Source: Neocallimastix lanati (nom. inval.)
Lineage: Eukaryota; Neocallimastigomycota; Neocallimastigomycetes; Neocallimastigales; Neocallimastigaceae
Reading direction: 5' to 3'
Length of the DNA stretch: 64,000 nucleotides
Assembly: GCA_016946835.1 (NCBI GenBank)
Contig: JACVTC010000032.1
Coordinates: 832,501 to 896,500, forward strand
The notes under the pieces are model-generated. The model ran no database searches. It saw only the letters and a program-made list of their open reading frames with translations, and had not been told where the DNA came from. Positions 1 through 19,039 of this stretch are shown piece after piece; positions within the stretch are counted from its first letter, which is position 1; every line of letters starts with the position of its first letter. The translations under genes and the position numbers were made by a program.

Positions 1-860
1 AAAAATAGTTTGTAGATGGATAAACATCATCCATTTGTTTATAACTCATAGATATATTTATTATCTTATTATACCTTTCACGGATGTTTGTATTATGACT
101 ATGTTGTATTAGTTATTATCTAAACCCATTTCACGCTAGGAATTACTATTCTATTATATTTCCTTTGAATATTTAGGATATTATATTTTAAATTATTTTG
201 TTTGAGATCTCTGACATATAGTTTCCTCCATTATTGTAATATATATTAATATATATACATTTGATATGTATGAATGTGCATTAAAATAACTACACTTTAA
301 ATAATGTGTTTTGTTGTTTAAAAAAAAAAAAAAAAAACATATATTAGATTTAAGCAATCATCATTATCTAATATATGATTGTTTAAATCTTCGTAATAAA
401 TATTATTAAATTGTGTTTTGTATATTCATGGGTAGGAAATAGTTTATCACATAGTAAATTCCTTCAAGTATAGATATATTACATTAAAAATAGCCACTGG
501 TTTATTTGTTAAAATATCAAATTATAATTTCGATTAAGATTCTCTAGTATGGAGATATATAATTTTCTTTTATATACGTTTATACGTGCTTTTCCCTATT
601 AAATTAATATTTTTATATTTTTGGAGTTTTATTTAACTTTCAATAACTTCCGCGTTTCTTCAATTTTTCAATCTTGATCATTTTGATCAGTTTTGTTAGT
701 CTTACTTCAATTGACATATTGAGCAGCTTTTATAATAATTTTAAATTAAATTTATTATTATTATTTTATTTTATTTTTTTTTTTTTTGATATAATATTAT
801 TTCCGGTCAACGATTCTTTTATATCATAAAATATATTAATAAAATTGACATAATTATAAA
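1..860. other. AT-rich intergenic DNA
   Basis: No supportable gene. The stretch holds homopolymer runs (for example A-runs near 320 and T-runs near 770) and scattered stops in every frame. A 22-base palindrome-like pair around 343-383 (ATATTAGATTTAAGCAATCA and its inverse) could form a hairpin. Nothing else is recognisable. Confidence 0.6.
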
Positions 861-871
861 TCATAAATTTC

Positions 872-935
872 TGACTCTTAACAGGTTGAGAGTCTCATCT
901 AACTCTAAAAAAGATTTTTCGCAAAGAGTTACTCT
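872..935 (+). mobile_element. Copia leader remnant with PBS-like motif
   Basis: The sequence CTTAACA followed by GGTTGAGAGTCTC and then an AACTCT...TTTTTCG leader resembles the LTR end, primer-binding site and leader of the intact copia element at 13791-13835 (AACA, GATTAAGAGTCTC, AACTCT...TTTTTCG). It therefore looks like the 5' stub of an old copia insertion. No gag follows: the short open frame at 886-1071 is low-complexity and is not a credible gene. Confidence 0.4.
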
Positions 936-1234
936 CACTTATTCTAAATTAAATGCTTTTATATTAATTCATTGTGGCTTATGCATTATATATAACAATA
1001 CATTAGAACATTTCACATTATTATTATTATTATTATGTTTATTATTTATTTATTTTATTTTATATTTATAAAAAAAAAACTCATAATTAAAATAATACAT
1101 AAAATTTGTAAATATTTATTATTATTATTATTTTTATGTATTATCTACATAAAAAATTTAAAAAATAATATGAAATGAAATAATGAAATATTTTTTATAG
1201 TTTATTATTTTTAGAAAAAAAAAAAAAGTTAAAA

Positions 1235-3030
1235 ATGCCAATACCAGAAAAGAAGTGGACTCTTGAAGAAATTAAATCAGATGCCGTCACTAAAAAAGAT
1301 GTTATTGAATACATTCAAAGTTTGGCAACATTAGATGTAAATAAATTACATTATTTATTATATTTTATACTGTTAAAGATGTTTTTGAAAATATATTTCA
1401 ATTAAAAATTTATATAATTTAAATCATATAATCAAAATTTTCATCAAAATTAAATAACATTTAAATATACTTAAAAGTATTCTTAAATAAATGAAAACGT
1501 ATTTAAGCAATTATTAATTTATAAATATTAATTTGAATAAAATGATTGATTCATTTAAATCACTGTATATATAATATACTTTGAAATAAATTTGATTTAA
1601 TTATTTTTTAAAGTATAATTTAAAAATAATAATCATAATTTTATAATAATAAATATTGATTTCATTTAAAATGTATTTTACATTATTACAATAATTAATG
1701 TAATATTTACTTTTTTAATTTAGTGAAACATTAATATTCTTTTATCTATTTTACTTTAATTTATATGTCTTTATACTATTTAAATAATTATTTCTATAAA
1801 AAAAGTTTTTAAAAGCCAACAAATTAAATGGTAAGGTTGCTACATTAGCTAAAAATTCTAAAAAGCCAGCACTTGCTAAAGCTTATGAATCATTATTCAG
1901 TTCTGAATCAAACTTTCAAAGTAAGGATGGTCCATCTGCTATAGAAGAATATGAAAAAGAAAAGAAGGCCAAAGAAGAAGCTCAAGCTGCGGAAAAGGCT
2001 AAAGTAGCTTCAGCTTCTATTAAGAAAGAAGTAAATTAAAAAATTAAAAAGTTTTTATTAATATTTATTAATAATTATTAAAAAATTTGTATATAAATTT
2101 TAATCTTTTTTTATATTTTTAATAAATATATATTAGGAAAAGGTTGAAGAACCAAAATTTACTAAACAAATTCTTGCTAAAGGTGATAAGAAGAATTTCC
2201 CAAAGGTAAAAATTATAGTCATTTTGATATAATTAATAAAATAGCAATAATTAATTATAATTATTTAATAATTATAAATAATAATAAAGAGAATATTAAT
2301 AATTAAATAAATTAAAAAAATCATATATATTTATATATATTTACAGAAAGGAGATACAGTTAAGTGTTTCTACACTGGTTCTTTACCTGATGGTAAAGTT
2401 TTCGATACTAATATTGGTAAAACTAATAAAAAGAAGATTCCATTACAATTTAAGGGTAATAAACAAATTTTATAATTAAATGTTTATTAGCATTATTAAT
2501 TTTTATACTTGATATATTTTTATTATTTTAATTATTAATATGTTTATATTATTTAATAAAAAAAAAAAAAAAAAAAGTCGGAACAGGTAGAGTTATTCGT
2601 GGTTGGGATGAAGCTCTTCTTACTATGAGTCGTGGTGAAAAGGCTAAGGTTATCATTGAACGTAAGTATTTTTAAGTAATAAATACTTTATTTTAAATCT
2701 TTCATTTTAAAATGTGTATGATTTAAAAATATATATATAATAATATTAAAAAAATATTATTTAAAACAAATAACACATAAAATAATAATAATAAATAGCT
2801 GAATGGGGTTACGGTTCTAAAGGTCTTCCAGAAGTTGGGTAATTATATATTATTAATATTTATCAATATGTCGATAATTAAATAGAAAAAAAATCATTAA
2901 TATTATGTACCTTAAAATTAATATTATTATTATATTATTATATATATTATTTTTTTAATTTTAAATTTTTATTAGTATTCCTCCAAATTCTCAATTAATT
3001 TTCGAAATTATTCTTGAAGATATTATTTAA
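1235..3030 (+). CDS. FKBP25/FKBP3-like peptidyl-prolyl cis-trans isomerase (7 exons)
   Basis: Seven exons join in phase: 1235-1336, 1806-2030, 2137-2205, 2347-2455, 2578-2661, 2799-2838 and 2976-3030. All introns are GT..AG and extremely AT-rich. The product is 227 aa, close to the 224 aa of animal FKBP3. Residues 1-75 match the FKBP25 N-terminal helical (BTHB) domain (KKWTLEEIKSD; FLKANKLNG...YESLF). A charged Lys/Glu linker follows. The C-terminal half is an FKBP fold with the expected active-site strings VFDTNI, VIRGWDEALLTM, EWGYGSKG and IPPNSQLIFEIILEDI. The start is the first ATG after an A-rich leader and gives the conserved N-terminus. By family knowledge it isomerises prolyl bonds, and FKBP25 is nuclear and binds nucleic acid; these roles are not shown here. 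It was assembled by hand from exons, so cDNA could shift a boundary by a few bases. Confidence 0.93.
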
Positions 3031-3157
3031 AGGCGTAATATAAAATATATGTCTTTTAAAAAAAAAATTTTTTTTTCATAATAAAAAATCAAAATGGCAA
3101 ATAAAAAAAAAAAAAAGTTTATAATTTTTTAATATGAAATAAAAGAGAAATTATTAA

Positions 3158-3158
<1 letters not shown>

Positions 3159-3216
<58 letters not shown>

Positions 3217-3217
3217 G
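3159..3217. repeat. (TAA)n microsatellite
   Basis: About 20 uninterrupted TAA units in the short interval downstream of the FKBP-like gene. Confidence 0.95.
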
Positions 3218-3423
3218 GAATTAATTTTTTATATAATAATTTTTTGATGTAATTAATTTAAAAAATTATGAAATTTAAATTAAAAAATTAATGCCATTGG
3301 TTAAAAATTTGAGAAATTTTTATTAATAAATTTTTTATTTAAAATATTTTGAAATTGTAATTATCAAAACAATTATAAAAAATTAAAATAAAAATTATAT
3401 ATATAAATGTTTAGAAATCCTTT

Positions 3424-3472
<49 letters not shown>

Positions 3473-3594
3473 TTAATTTATTTATTAATAATTATATTTC
3501 TTTTAAATCAAAAGAAAAATTTTTATTATTATAATTTTTATTCAATATTAAATTATATTTGTTTACCTTATAAACGTAAAAATAAAAAAAATTA

Positions 3595-11987
<8,393 letters not shown>

Positions 11988-12389
11988 TATATATATATAT
12001 ATATACATATAGCATACTAAATAAAATTTTAAATTAATATATTATTACAATGAGATAATAAATTTTTAGATATAACATTAGTAGATATAAAAGTATTATC
12101 TGAAAATTTACTTTTAATATAAATTTATAAATTAAACTATTATCAATATTATAAATTTAAAATAAAAACTTTATAAGTATAATAATATTAATAAAAATAA
12201 AAATAATAAACCAACAAATATTCATTTTTCATATTTGAATTACGATTATTAAAAAGAAATATGTATGAATATATATAGTTTTAATATTTTTTATTTTTAA
12301 CCTTTTGAATATATTTTATTCAAAAATTATATATGTATTTATTAATAATTTCTTGCTATAATTTGCCTTTTAAATAGATAATATTTAAA
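11988..12389. other. AT-rich intergenic DNA
   Basis: No gene is visible. An (AT)n run follows the stop of the large gene, and the remainder is stop-dense AT-rich sequence. Confidence 0.6.
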
Positions 12390-12390
12390 T

Positions 12391-12452
12391 CCATTCAATT
12401 TTTCTATTAAGATATTAAAGTAATCTAGAGTTATATATCTAATTATATATTA
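12391..12452 (+). repeat. Direct repeat, left copy, flanking GC-rich island
   Basis: Shares the pattern CATTCAATYTTTCTATTARG followed by ATATTAAAGTA and a TATATCTAA-rich tail with 12919-12978. The two copies bracket the GC-richer island between them. Confidence 0.7.
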
Positions 12453-12489
12453 ATATATAATTAAGTATTAAATAACAAAAATTTTTTTT

Positions 12490-12895
12490 TCGACCTACGG
12501 TGTGTACCTTGCTTATTTTCAGTCTCTCCTTTCAAGGCATGGGGATATTGAAGTAGTCACAACACCTCCGAATGCCTACGCATACAAGAATATTGTCCTT
12601 GATCTTGATAGACGGCCTTACTCTGAGTGCATGAGTGTTCAGCATTGGCTTTCTTATATGTATATGATATGTACTCATATGCTAGTAATTCTCTCATAAA
12701 TATATTGAATGATAGTACTTGTACAACCTTCTCAGCTCCATATTACTTAGGAGATTTAGAATAATATATATGTAAGGAGGAATACTTTCCTGTAACCCTA
12801 ACTACCATATTCGGTAAAAATGATCAAGCCTGGAGCTTTTTTTATGTATGCTAGCCCACGGACTAACAACCAAGAGAGAACCTGGTTCAATAAAA
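12490..12895 (+). other. GC-richer island of unknown nature (possible ncRNA or inserted DNA)
   Basis: This stretch stands out: base composition is near balanced while both sides are mostly A/T. A 65-codon open frame (12502-12699) could be read through it, but I recognise no domain and there is no supporting exon. It includes AACCCTAAC at about 12794, which would template a TTAGGG-type telomere repeat. Later come TGGAGC plus T7 (a Pol III-terminator-like run near 12840) and tRNA-like box motifs TAGCCCACGGA and GGTTCAATAA near 12852-12892. A structured RNA gene, a SINE-like insertion or a captured fragment all remain possible. The bracketing direct repeats argue for an insertion or duplication. 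Confidence 0.45.
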
Positions 12896-12918
12896 ATAAT
12901 GAAAGTGTATATAAATAT

Positions 12919-12978
12919 CATTCAATCTTTCTATTAGGATATTAAAGTATACTATATATATATCTAAATATATAATAT
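12919..12978 (+). repeat. Direct repeat, right copy, flanking GC-rich island
   Basis: Diverged second copy of the repeat at 12391-12452. Confidence 0.7.
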
Positions 12979-12979
12979 T

Positions 12980-13479
12980 ATTTTTTATTATTTATTATGA
13001 TTATTATTTTCTATATTATTTTTTCTTACCTTTTTTTTTTTTTTTTATTAAATATTTTAATATTTCATTCAAATATTTAATGCTAAAAACTCATTATCAA
13101 TGACCTTGTATTTTATTAATATACTTCATATTAATATAAAAATATTAATCAGTATTTATAATAAAAAAGTTTTCTTATTATCATTTTATTAAATTTGTCA
13201 ACTCTCAATATTATTAATTTTGATCAAAAGTCCTAAAAACTAAAATGTTCCCTTTTTATTTAAAAAAATTACTTCAATAATAATTAAAATGCAATATTAT
13301 TAATTTATTTATTTATTTATTATTTATTATTTATTATTTGTTATTTATTATTTGTTATTTATTATTTATTATTTATTATTTATTATTTAGGAAGTGCTGA
13401 AATTATGGAGTTTTAATAAATAAATTATAAATAAATTAATAAATAATTTTAATAATAATATCAAATAATGTTAATTTTT

Positions 13480-13510
<31 letters not shown>

Positions 13511-13547
13511 TTAAATAAATATAAAAAAACTAATATTGAATAAAAAT
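12980..13547. other. AT-rich intergenic DNA with TTAT-type repeats
   Basis: No gene. A tract of TTATTTA/TTATTATT-type repeats runs from about 13300 to 13390. The last five bases (13543-13547, AAAAT) are the left target-site duplication of the copia element. Confidence 0.6.
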
Positions 13548-13794
13548 TGTTAGAAATTACGAAATAATTAAATATATCACATGGTCATAATGAAATAATG
13601 TAAATAAATAATATAGTAGTATCACGGCACGGGGCGCAAGCGCCACATTTATAACACGTGTTTATTAAAAATATCACATTTAATAAACGCCACATTTTTG
13701 TTTTTATTATAAATACTCATAAATTTATGTATTTTAAAACATTGTAATTACCTATTTATAAAATTTATAAATAAACTTTTAATAAAAAATAACA
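13548..13794 (+). repeat. 5' LTR of copia element
   Basis: 247 bp, TG...CA ends. It contains GC-richer patches (GGCACGGGGCGCAAGCGCC near 13625) and a probable promoter region. The matching 3' LTR is interrupted by the MULE. Confidence 0.93.
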
Positions 13795-13807
13795 GATTAA
13801 GAGTCTC
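13795..13807 (+). promoter_or_regulatory. Primer-binding site matching tRNA-Lys(CUU) anticodon loop
   Basis: GATTAAGAGTCTC directly abuts the LTR end. Its complement GAGACTCTTAATC has the form of an anticodon stem-loop with a CTCTTAA loop (anticodon CTT, Lys). This implies priming by a 5' tRNA half, as known for Drosophila copia and yeast Ty5 with initiator tRNA. The same motif recurs at 34911, 35411 and 44224. Confidence 0.7.
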
Positions 13808-13831
13808 AAAATTTAACTCTTATTTTTCGAC

Positions 13832-16800
13832 ATGTCCGATTCAATTCCTCAATTTGATAAACTCCGTGGTACCGAAAATTTCGTTCTTTGGTATACTTCC
13901 ATCACAGGTTACCTTAAAGCAAAGAAGTTACATAATTACATTGTAGCTGATGCTTTAAACTACGCCGAATCCAATACTCCTGAAAATAATAACAAAGGAA
14001 AGGAAGATATTACTGCCCGTGATGCTTTTGCTGGTTCCATTATTTTTAACAACGTAGCTGATTCGATTAAATTTTACATCAAAGATTGTGAATCAGCATT
14101 CTTGAAAATGAAAAAACTCAAAGACCTGTACGAAGTAGATGATACTGCTAATCATGGCAGATATCTGCAAAGAATCTATTCTCTAAAGACAAAAAACATT
14201 TATGACACTATTCCAGTCATTAATGAAATCATGAAACTATTCAGGATTCTTAACAAATCATCAATGAGTCCGTCAAAACTGGAGATGCTCACTATTATGT
14301 TCGAAGCTCTCCCCAAAGAACTCCAAGAAAAGGTAAACTACAGCTCATCATCCACTGTAGATTCCTTTTATAAAAAAATAAAAGACAAACATACTACTAT
14401 TGCATACAGAAAAAGCCGTGGCGATACAAACTATTCAAGATTTAATAACTCGAGTAGGTCAAATAATTCCAACAATAAGCAAAAAAAAGACGATAAAATG
14501 GACATTGATAACTTGGAAAATAATTCCAGTATCAGTTACATTACAAATCAGGGCATGCCTACATATAATAAGGTATGTGTCTACTGTGAAAGACTTGGAC
14601 ACTTAGCGAAGGACTGCTACTATAATCCATGTAGTACAGTAAACAGGAACAATAATACTAAAAATACACGAAAAAGTAACAATAAAAGATACAAGACAAA
14701 AAGAGGATCAAGAGGAAAAAGGTCCAATAGAAAAAACAACTTAAACAATATAGAAAATCTCGACAGTATCGAAGCTATGCCTATTAATGAAACAACCCCA
14801 TGCTATGAAGAAATTATTCTCAAGTACGGTGACACAATGGATAGTATAGAAAATGAAGAAAGCAGTATAAATGAACCACGTGATCAATTTTCAGATAACA
14901 ACATACATCTATACGATTACACCATTAATGATGAACAATTATGTTATGAACACGTGATCAATAAACTTGAAGATCTTACTTTACAAAACGTTTCTCCGAA
15001 TAAAAAAGAAGAACTTTTGAAAAATGTACTTTTATTATTATCACGTGATCACAACTCCGAAATAACAACATTATGGACCTTCGACACAGGAGCTAGTGAA
15101 CACATCACAAACGACAAAAGTCTCCTAGAAAATTTTAAAGAAGAAATAATTCAAATGCAGTGCGCAAATGGATCCACCTGCCATTTCGAAGGGTATGGTA
15201 CCTTCAATGGTACAATTAACGACCATTTAATTACACTTGAAAGAATACTATACTCCAAAGAAGTGAACAAAAACTTAATTGGAGGAATAAAATTAATAAA
15301 ATCAGGAATTCAAGCATCATTAGAATTAAAAAACAACAACATTTCATTAACCTTAAAAAATCAAAATAATGATAAAATAATTGATGTCAATGCAGATTCA
15401 AGAAATATCATCAGAATCCCAATAATGAAACAGTCTAATCCATTATTTTCAACTGAATTAGACGAAAATTCAATAAAAATCTGGCATAACAGACTGGGTC
15501 ATTTTTATAATCCAGATATCCAGAAATATTTGGAACTCCACAAAGTCATCAACCAAGGATGCCAGGATTGTAATATCAGTAAATTAAGAAGGAAGCCACA
15601 CAATAAAGAGGTTCTAAGAGCTTCCAAAATATTAGAAACAATTCACTCAGATATCATAGGTCCAATAAAACCAACATCAAACGACAATCTTAAATACATT
15701 TTAACATTTATTGATGAGTTTAGTCGCAAAGCATGGGTCTACTTGATGAAAGAAAAATCAGAAGCAATTTACAATATACTAAACTTCTTAAAATATATAG
15801 ATAACAATTTCGAAAACAAAATACAAAATTTCAAAAGCGACAACGGAAGGGAGTACAACAATTCAAAAATCAAGAAATATTGTAGAAAAATGGGAATTAA
15901 GAAAATTTTCTCACCACCATACAATCCAGAAAACAATGGAATAGCCGAAAGATACAATCAAACTTTAGTAAACTCAGCAAAAACACTAATATTCTGGGCC
16001 AAAATGAGTTTGGATTTCTGGAGTTACGCAGTAATCTATGCAAATTTTCTCTATAATATTACACCCCATAAGAATATTTCTTACTTAATCCCCAATGAAA
16101 TATTTTATAATAAAAGTGTAGATTTATCAAAAATTAAAGTCTTCGGATGCAAAAGTTACTATAATAATATAAATAACAAAACGTCAAAATTTGAATCCAA
16201 TAGCAAAGAAGGTATTTTCCTAGGATTAAACTTTGAAAACAACAGCTTCATAATTATGGATAAAATAGATCAAAAATTGCACTTATCAAGAGAAGTCGTA
16301 TTTTTAGAAGAACAACCTTCAAATTACACTTTTAGAAATTTATTGGTAATTAATGAACCAACAGACACTAAAAACAATAATCCAAAAAATCCTATCAACA
16401 GCTATACACAAGATATTAATCGCAAAAACTTACATGATCATAAAACAATGATAGAAGAAATAACAGAAAATAAAGAAGATAAAGATAACAATAATTCAGA
16501 GGAACAATTCAACAAAACAAATAATTTAGACAATCACAACAATAACCAAAATAACAAAACTAATATAAACACTAATAATGAAATTAATAACGAAAAGCAT
16601 TATAAAAATGAAATTCAAGATCCTTCATGCAAAAGACCACATGAAAACAACAAAAACAATAATGAATTAAATAAAAGAATTAGGGATACCACTTACAGTA
16701 AGGCACAAATATTAATGAAAAGACCAGGTAGTCCTTTAGAAAGACTTGAAAACAAAAGAACAACTATCAACAAAATACAGAGAACAATAAATAGTATTGA

Positions 16801-17698
16801 AAATGAAATTCCATCAACCTATAAGCAAGCGATAATCGGAACCAACAAAGAACAATGGAAAAAAGCAATAAAGGATGAATTGAAAAATTTATACAATAAC
16901 AAAATAATGATTTTCACCAAAGAAGCCCCAAAAAACAAAACAATAATAACCACAAAATGGGTATTTTCCATCAAAAGGGATGAACACAATAATATATCAA
17001 AATTCAAGGCAAGACTGGTAGCAAGGGGATTCAATCAAATTCATGGAATTGATTACGACTTAACCTATTCCCCAACACTAAATAGCGATAGTATAAAATT
17101 AATAATATCCATAGCTTCTAAATTTAAATGGACAATGTATCAATTAGATATCAAATCAGCATATCTAAACGCTAAATTAGATAAAACAATATATACAACT
17201 ATTCCAGAAGGGGACAGTAATTACAACAAAAGATACTGGAAGCTTAAGAAGGCTTTATATGGATTACGACAATCAGGAAGACAATGGTATGAAACTTTAT
17301 CGAATTTCCTTGTTATACAAAATTTTATTCAACTTAAATCAGACCAGTGCATATTTATCAAAAGAAACAACGAAAACAAAGTAATATGTATTATCGGAAT
17401 CTATGTTGACGATATGCTAATTACAGGAAACAACTCTGAAATTATGGAAATCATCAATAAAATTAAAAATAAATATAAGATCTCAAATTGTCAAAAAGCA
17501 AAATACATTCTCGGAATAACAATTGAAAGAATAAATCAATGCTATTATATTTCACAACAAAACATAATTGAAAATCTTTTAAAACATTTTCATATCACAA
17601 ACATTAAAAAGGCACTCCATGCACAGGAGACAACAAATTATCTAACAACAATGAACCATTCGATCCCACAACATACAAAAGCGCCATTGGTTCATTAA
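13832..17698 (+). CDS. Copia Gag-Pol polyprotein (Gag, protease, integrase, reverse transcriptase)
   Basis: A 1288-codon frame. Gag comes first. A zinc knuckle CVYCERLGHLAKDC (about residues 249-262) is followed by a basic stretch. The aspartic protease has WTFDTGASEH (about residue 417). The integrase has HNRLGHFYN...CQDC (zinc-binding, from about 551), HSDIIGPI, the catalytic SDNGREYN and the Glu in NPENNGIAERYNQ. The RT shows WVFSIKRDE, ARLVARGFNQ, YQLDIKSAYLNA, ALYGLRQSGRQW and the catalytic YVDD near 17402. Domain order PR-IN-RT is diagnostic of Ty1/copia. Codon choice is clearly less AT-rich than the surrounding DNA. The frame ends early: from about 17600 the expected continuation lies in the next frame, so one base has been lost or gained and RNase H is separated. 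Confidence 0.95.
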   Translation: MSDSIPQFDKLRGTENFVLWYTSITGYLKAKKLHNYIVADALNYAESNTPENNNKGKEDITARDAFAGSIIFNNVADSIKFYIKDCESAFLKMKKLKDLYEVDDTANHGRYLQRIYSLKTKNIYDTIPVINEIMKLFRILNKSSMSPSKLEMLTIMFEALPKELQEKVNYSSSSTVDSFYKKIKDKHTTIAYRKSRGDTNYSRFNNSSRSNNSNNKQKKDDKMDIDNLENNSSISYITNQGMPTYNKVCVYCERLGHLAKDCYYNPCSTVNRNNNTKNTRKSNNKRYKTKRGSRGKRSNRKNNLNNIENLDSIEAMPINETTPCYEEIILKYGDTMDSIENEESSINEPRDQFSDNNIHLYDYTINDEQLCYEHVINKLEDLTLQNVSPNKKEELLKNVLLLLSRDHNSEITTLWTFDTGASEHITNDKSLLENFKEEIIQMQCANGSTCHFEGYGTFNGTINDHLITLERILYSKEVNKNLIGGIKLIKSGIQASLELKNNNISLTLKNQNNDKIIDVNADSRNIIRIPIMKQSNPLFSTELDENSIKIWHNRLGHFYNPDIQKYLELHKVINQGCQDCNISKLRRKPHNKEVLRASKILETIHSDIIGPIKPTSNDNLKYILTFIDEFSRKAWVYLMKEKSEAIYNILNFLKYIDNNFENKIQNFKSDNGREYNNSKIKKYCRKMGIKKIFSPPYNPENNGIAERYNQTLVNSAKTLIFWAKMSLDFWSYAVIYANFLYNITPHKNISYLIPNEIFYNKSVDLSKIKVFGCKSYYNNINNKTSKFESNSKEGIFLGLNFENNSFIIMDKIDQKLHLSREVVFLEEQPSNYTFRNLLVINEPTDTKNNNPKNPINSYTQDINRKNLHDHKTMIEEITENKEDKDNNNSEEQFNKTNNLDNHNNNQNNKTNINTNNEINNEKHYKNEIQDPSCKRPHENNKNNNELNKRIRDTTYSKAQILMKRPGSPLERLENKRTTINKIQRTINSIENEIPSTYKQAIIGTNKEQWKKAIKDELKNLYNNKIMIFTKEAPKNKTIITTKWVFSIKRDEHNNISKFKARLVARGFNQIHGIDYDLTYSPTLNSDSIKLIISIASKFKWTMYQLDIKSAYLNAKLDKTIYTTIPEGDSNYNKRYWKLKKALYGLRQSGRQWYETLSNFLVIQNFIQLKSDQCIFIKRNNENKVICIIGIYVDDMLITGNNSEIMEIINKIKNKYKISNCQKAKYILGITIERINQCYYISQQNIIENLLKHFHITNIKKALHAQETTNYLTTMNHSIPQHTKAPLVH

Positions 17699-18330
17699 TA
17701 TATATATCTAAAAACACTCGACCTGATATCGCATTTGCTACCCATAAAGCAGCCAGATATTGTGAAAATCCAACAGTCTCAGATTGGAAAAGAATTCTCA
17801 ATATATTAAAATATTTAAACAGTACCAAAAATTTTAAAATTAAATATGACGGTAACGGAAAAATACATTCATATACAGACGCAGATTTCGCAGGGGACCT
17901 CAACGATAGAAAGTCTACCTCCGGATATATAATACTTATGGGAAATTCACCAATTTGCTGGAACTCAAAGAAACAAAGCACTGTTGCTACATCAACCGCA
18001 GAGGCCGAATATGTTAGTACCTCCGAATGCGTAAAAAAAGTTCTATGGATTAGAAATATTTTAATTGAAATATTTAACTATAACAAACCAATCACAATAT
18101 ACACTGATAACAATGCAAGCAAAGTATGCATTGAAAATGGACAGATTAATACAAAATTAAAACACATGGAAATTAAATATTATTTCAATAAAGACAATAT
18201 AACTAAAAATAAAATCAAACTTGAATATAAAAACACTAAAGAAATGTTAGCCGATTTCTTAACAAAATGCTCAAATGGACCAGCCATAAAGAATTTTACG
18301 GATATTGTATTATTTAAATCAAATAATTAA
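17699..18330 (+). CDS. Copia RNase H portion, out of frame after an indel
   Basis: Continuing Pol in frame 1 (from about 17645, overlapping the end of the previous frame) gives AIGSLIYISKNTRPDIAFAT, then YTDADFAGDLNDRKSTSGY, TSTAEAEYVSTSECVKK, YTDNNASKVCIENG and LADFLTK, the standard copia RNase H block. It has no start of its own worth trusting. It was originally fused to the upstream polyprotein and split by a single-base indel between about 17600 and 17645. The element is therefore probably dead in cis, though it could be mobilised in trans. Confidence 0.9.
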
Positions 18331-18346
18331 ATCAAATAAATAGATT

Positions 18347-18385
<39 letters not shown>

Positions 18386-18455
18386 TTTTAGTATATATTT
18401 CTTAATTTTTAACTTTTAAACTTATATTATTAAATAATCTAAGTTTAGGGGGGAA
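18331..18455 (+). promoter_or_regulatory. Copia 3' untranslated segment with polypurine tract
   Basis: After the RNase H stop there is an A-run (about 18350-18381) and a T-run. The polypurine tract AGGGGGGAA lies directly before the 3' LTR start (TGTTAG at 18456). It primes plus-strand DNA synthesis in LTR elements. Confidence 0.85.
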
Positions 18456-18523
18456 TGTTAGAAATTACGAAATAATTAAATATATCACATGGTCATAATG
18501 AAATAATGTAAATAAATAATATA
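18456..18523 (+). repeat. 3' LTR of copia, left part (before MULE insertion)
   Basis: Matches 13548 onward base for base until AATAATATA, the 9-bp MULE target site, which is repeated at 24278-24286. Confidence 0.93.
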
Positions 18524-18741
18524 TGGGAGGGGGGTGGTGCGTTTCGGAATGTGGCTTTAAATATTTTTACATAAATTTTCATTTCGGAATGTGGCTTATA
18601 TTATTTTTTTTATAAATTTTTATTTATGAATATAATATTTAAATATTAAAATAAAATGGCACATATAATTTCTTTGAAAAAATAATTATTAAAAATATTT
18701 AAAATGTGATATATTTCAAAAAAAATAATGATTTACATTCG
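18524..18741 (+). repeat. MULE left terminal inverted repeat
   Basis: About 218 bp, ending near GATTTACATTCG. It contains two internal copies of TTTCGGAATGTGGCTT about 45 bp apart, which may be transposase-binding repeats. Confidence 0.93.
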
Positions 18742-19039
18742 CCATATTCTGAAAATTTTTATTTATTTATTAATTTATTCATTTAATTATTTAATAATAA
18801 TATTTAATAATATTTCTTTTTATACTATTTTCTAATTATAAAGTTTGTTTATTATATGGAAATATAATAATTTACATTAATTTAAAATACTGTAAAAATT
18901 ATAATAAAATTCATGTTAATATATATGAATATGCTATATCATTTATTTATTATATAATTTATTTGTTGCTAAATTCAGTTTTTATATTAATTTCATATCA
19001 ATATCTTATTTATTTTATTTTATCATATTATATATTATT

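Noticed and set aside
12502-12699. 65-codon reading as a protein gene
   Set aside because: No recognisable domain, no supporting exons, and the composition anomaly extends well past it in both directions; kept only as part of the GC-richer island.
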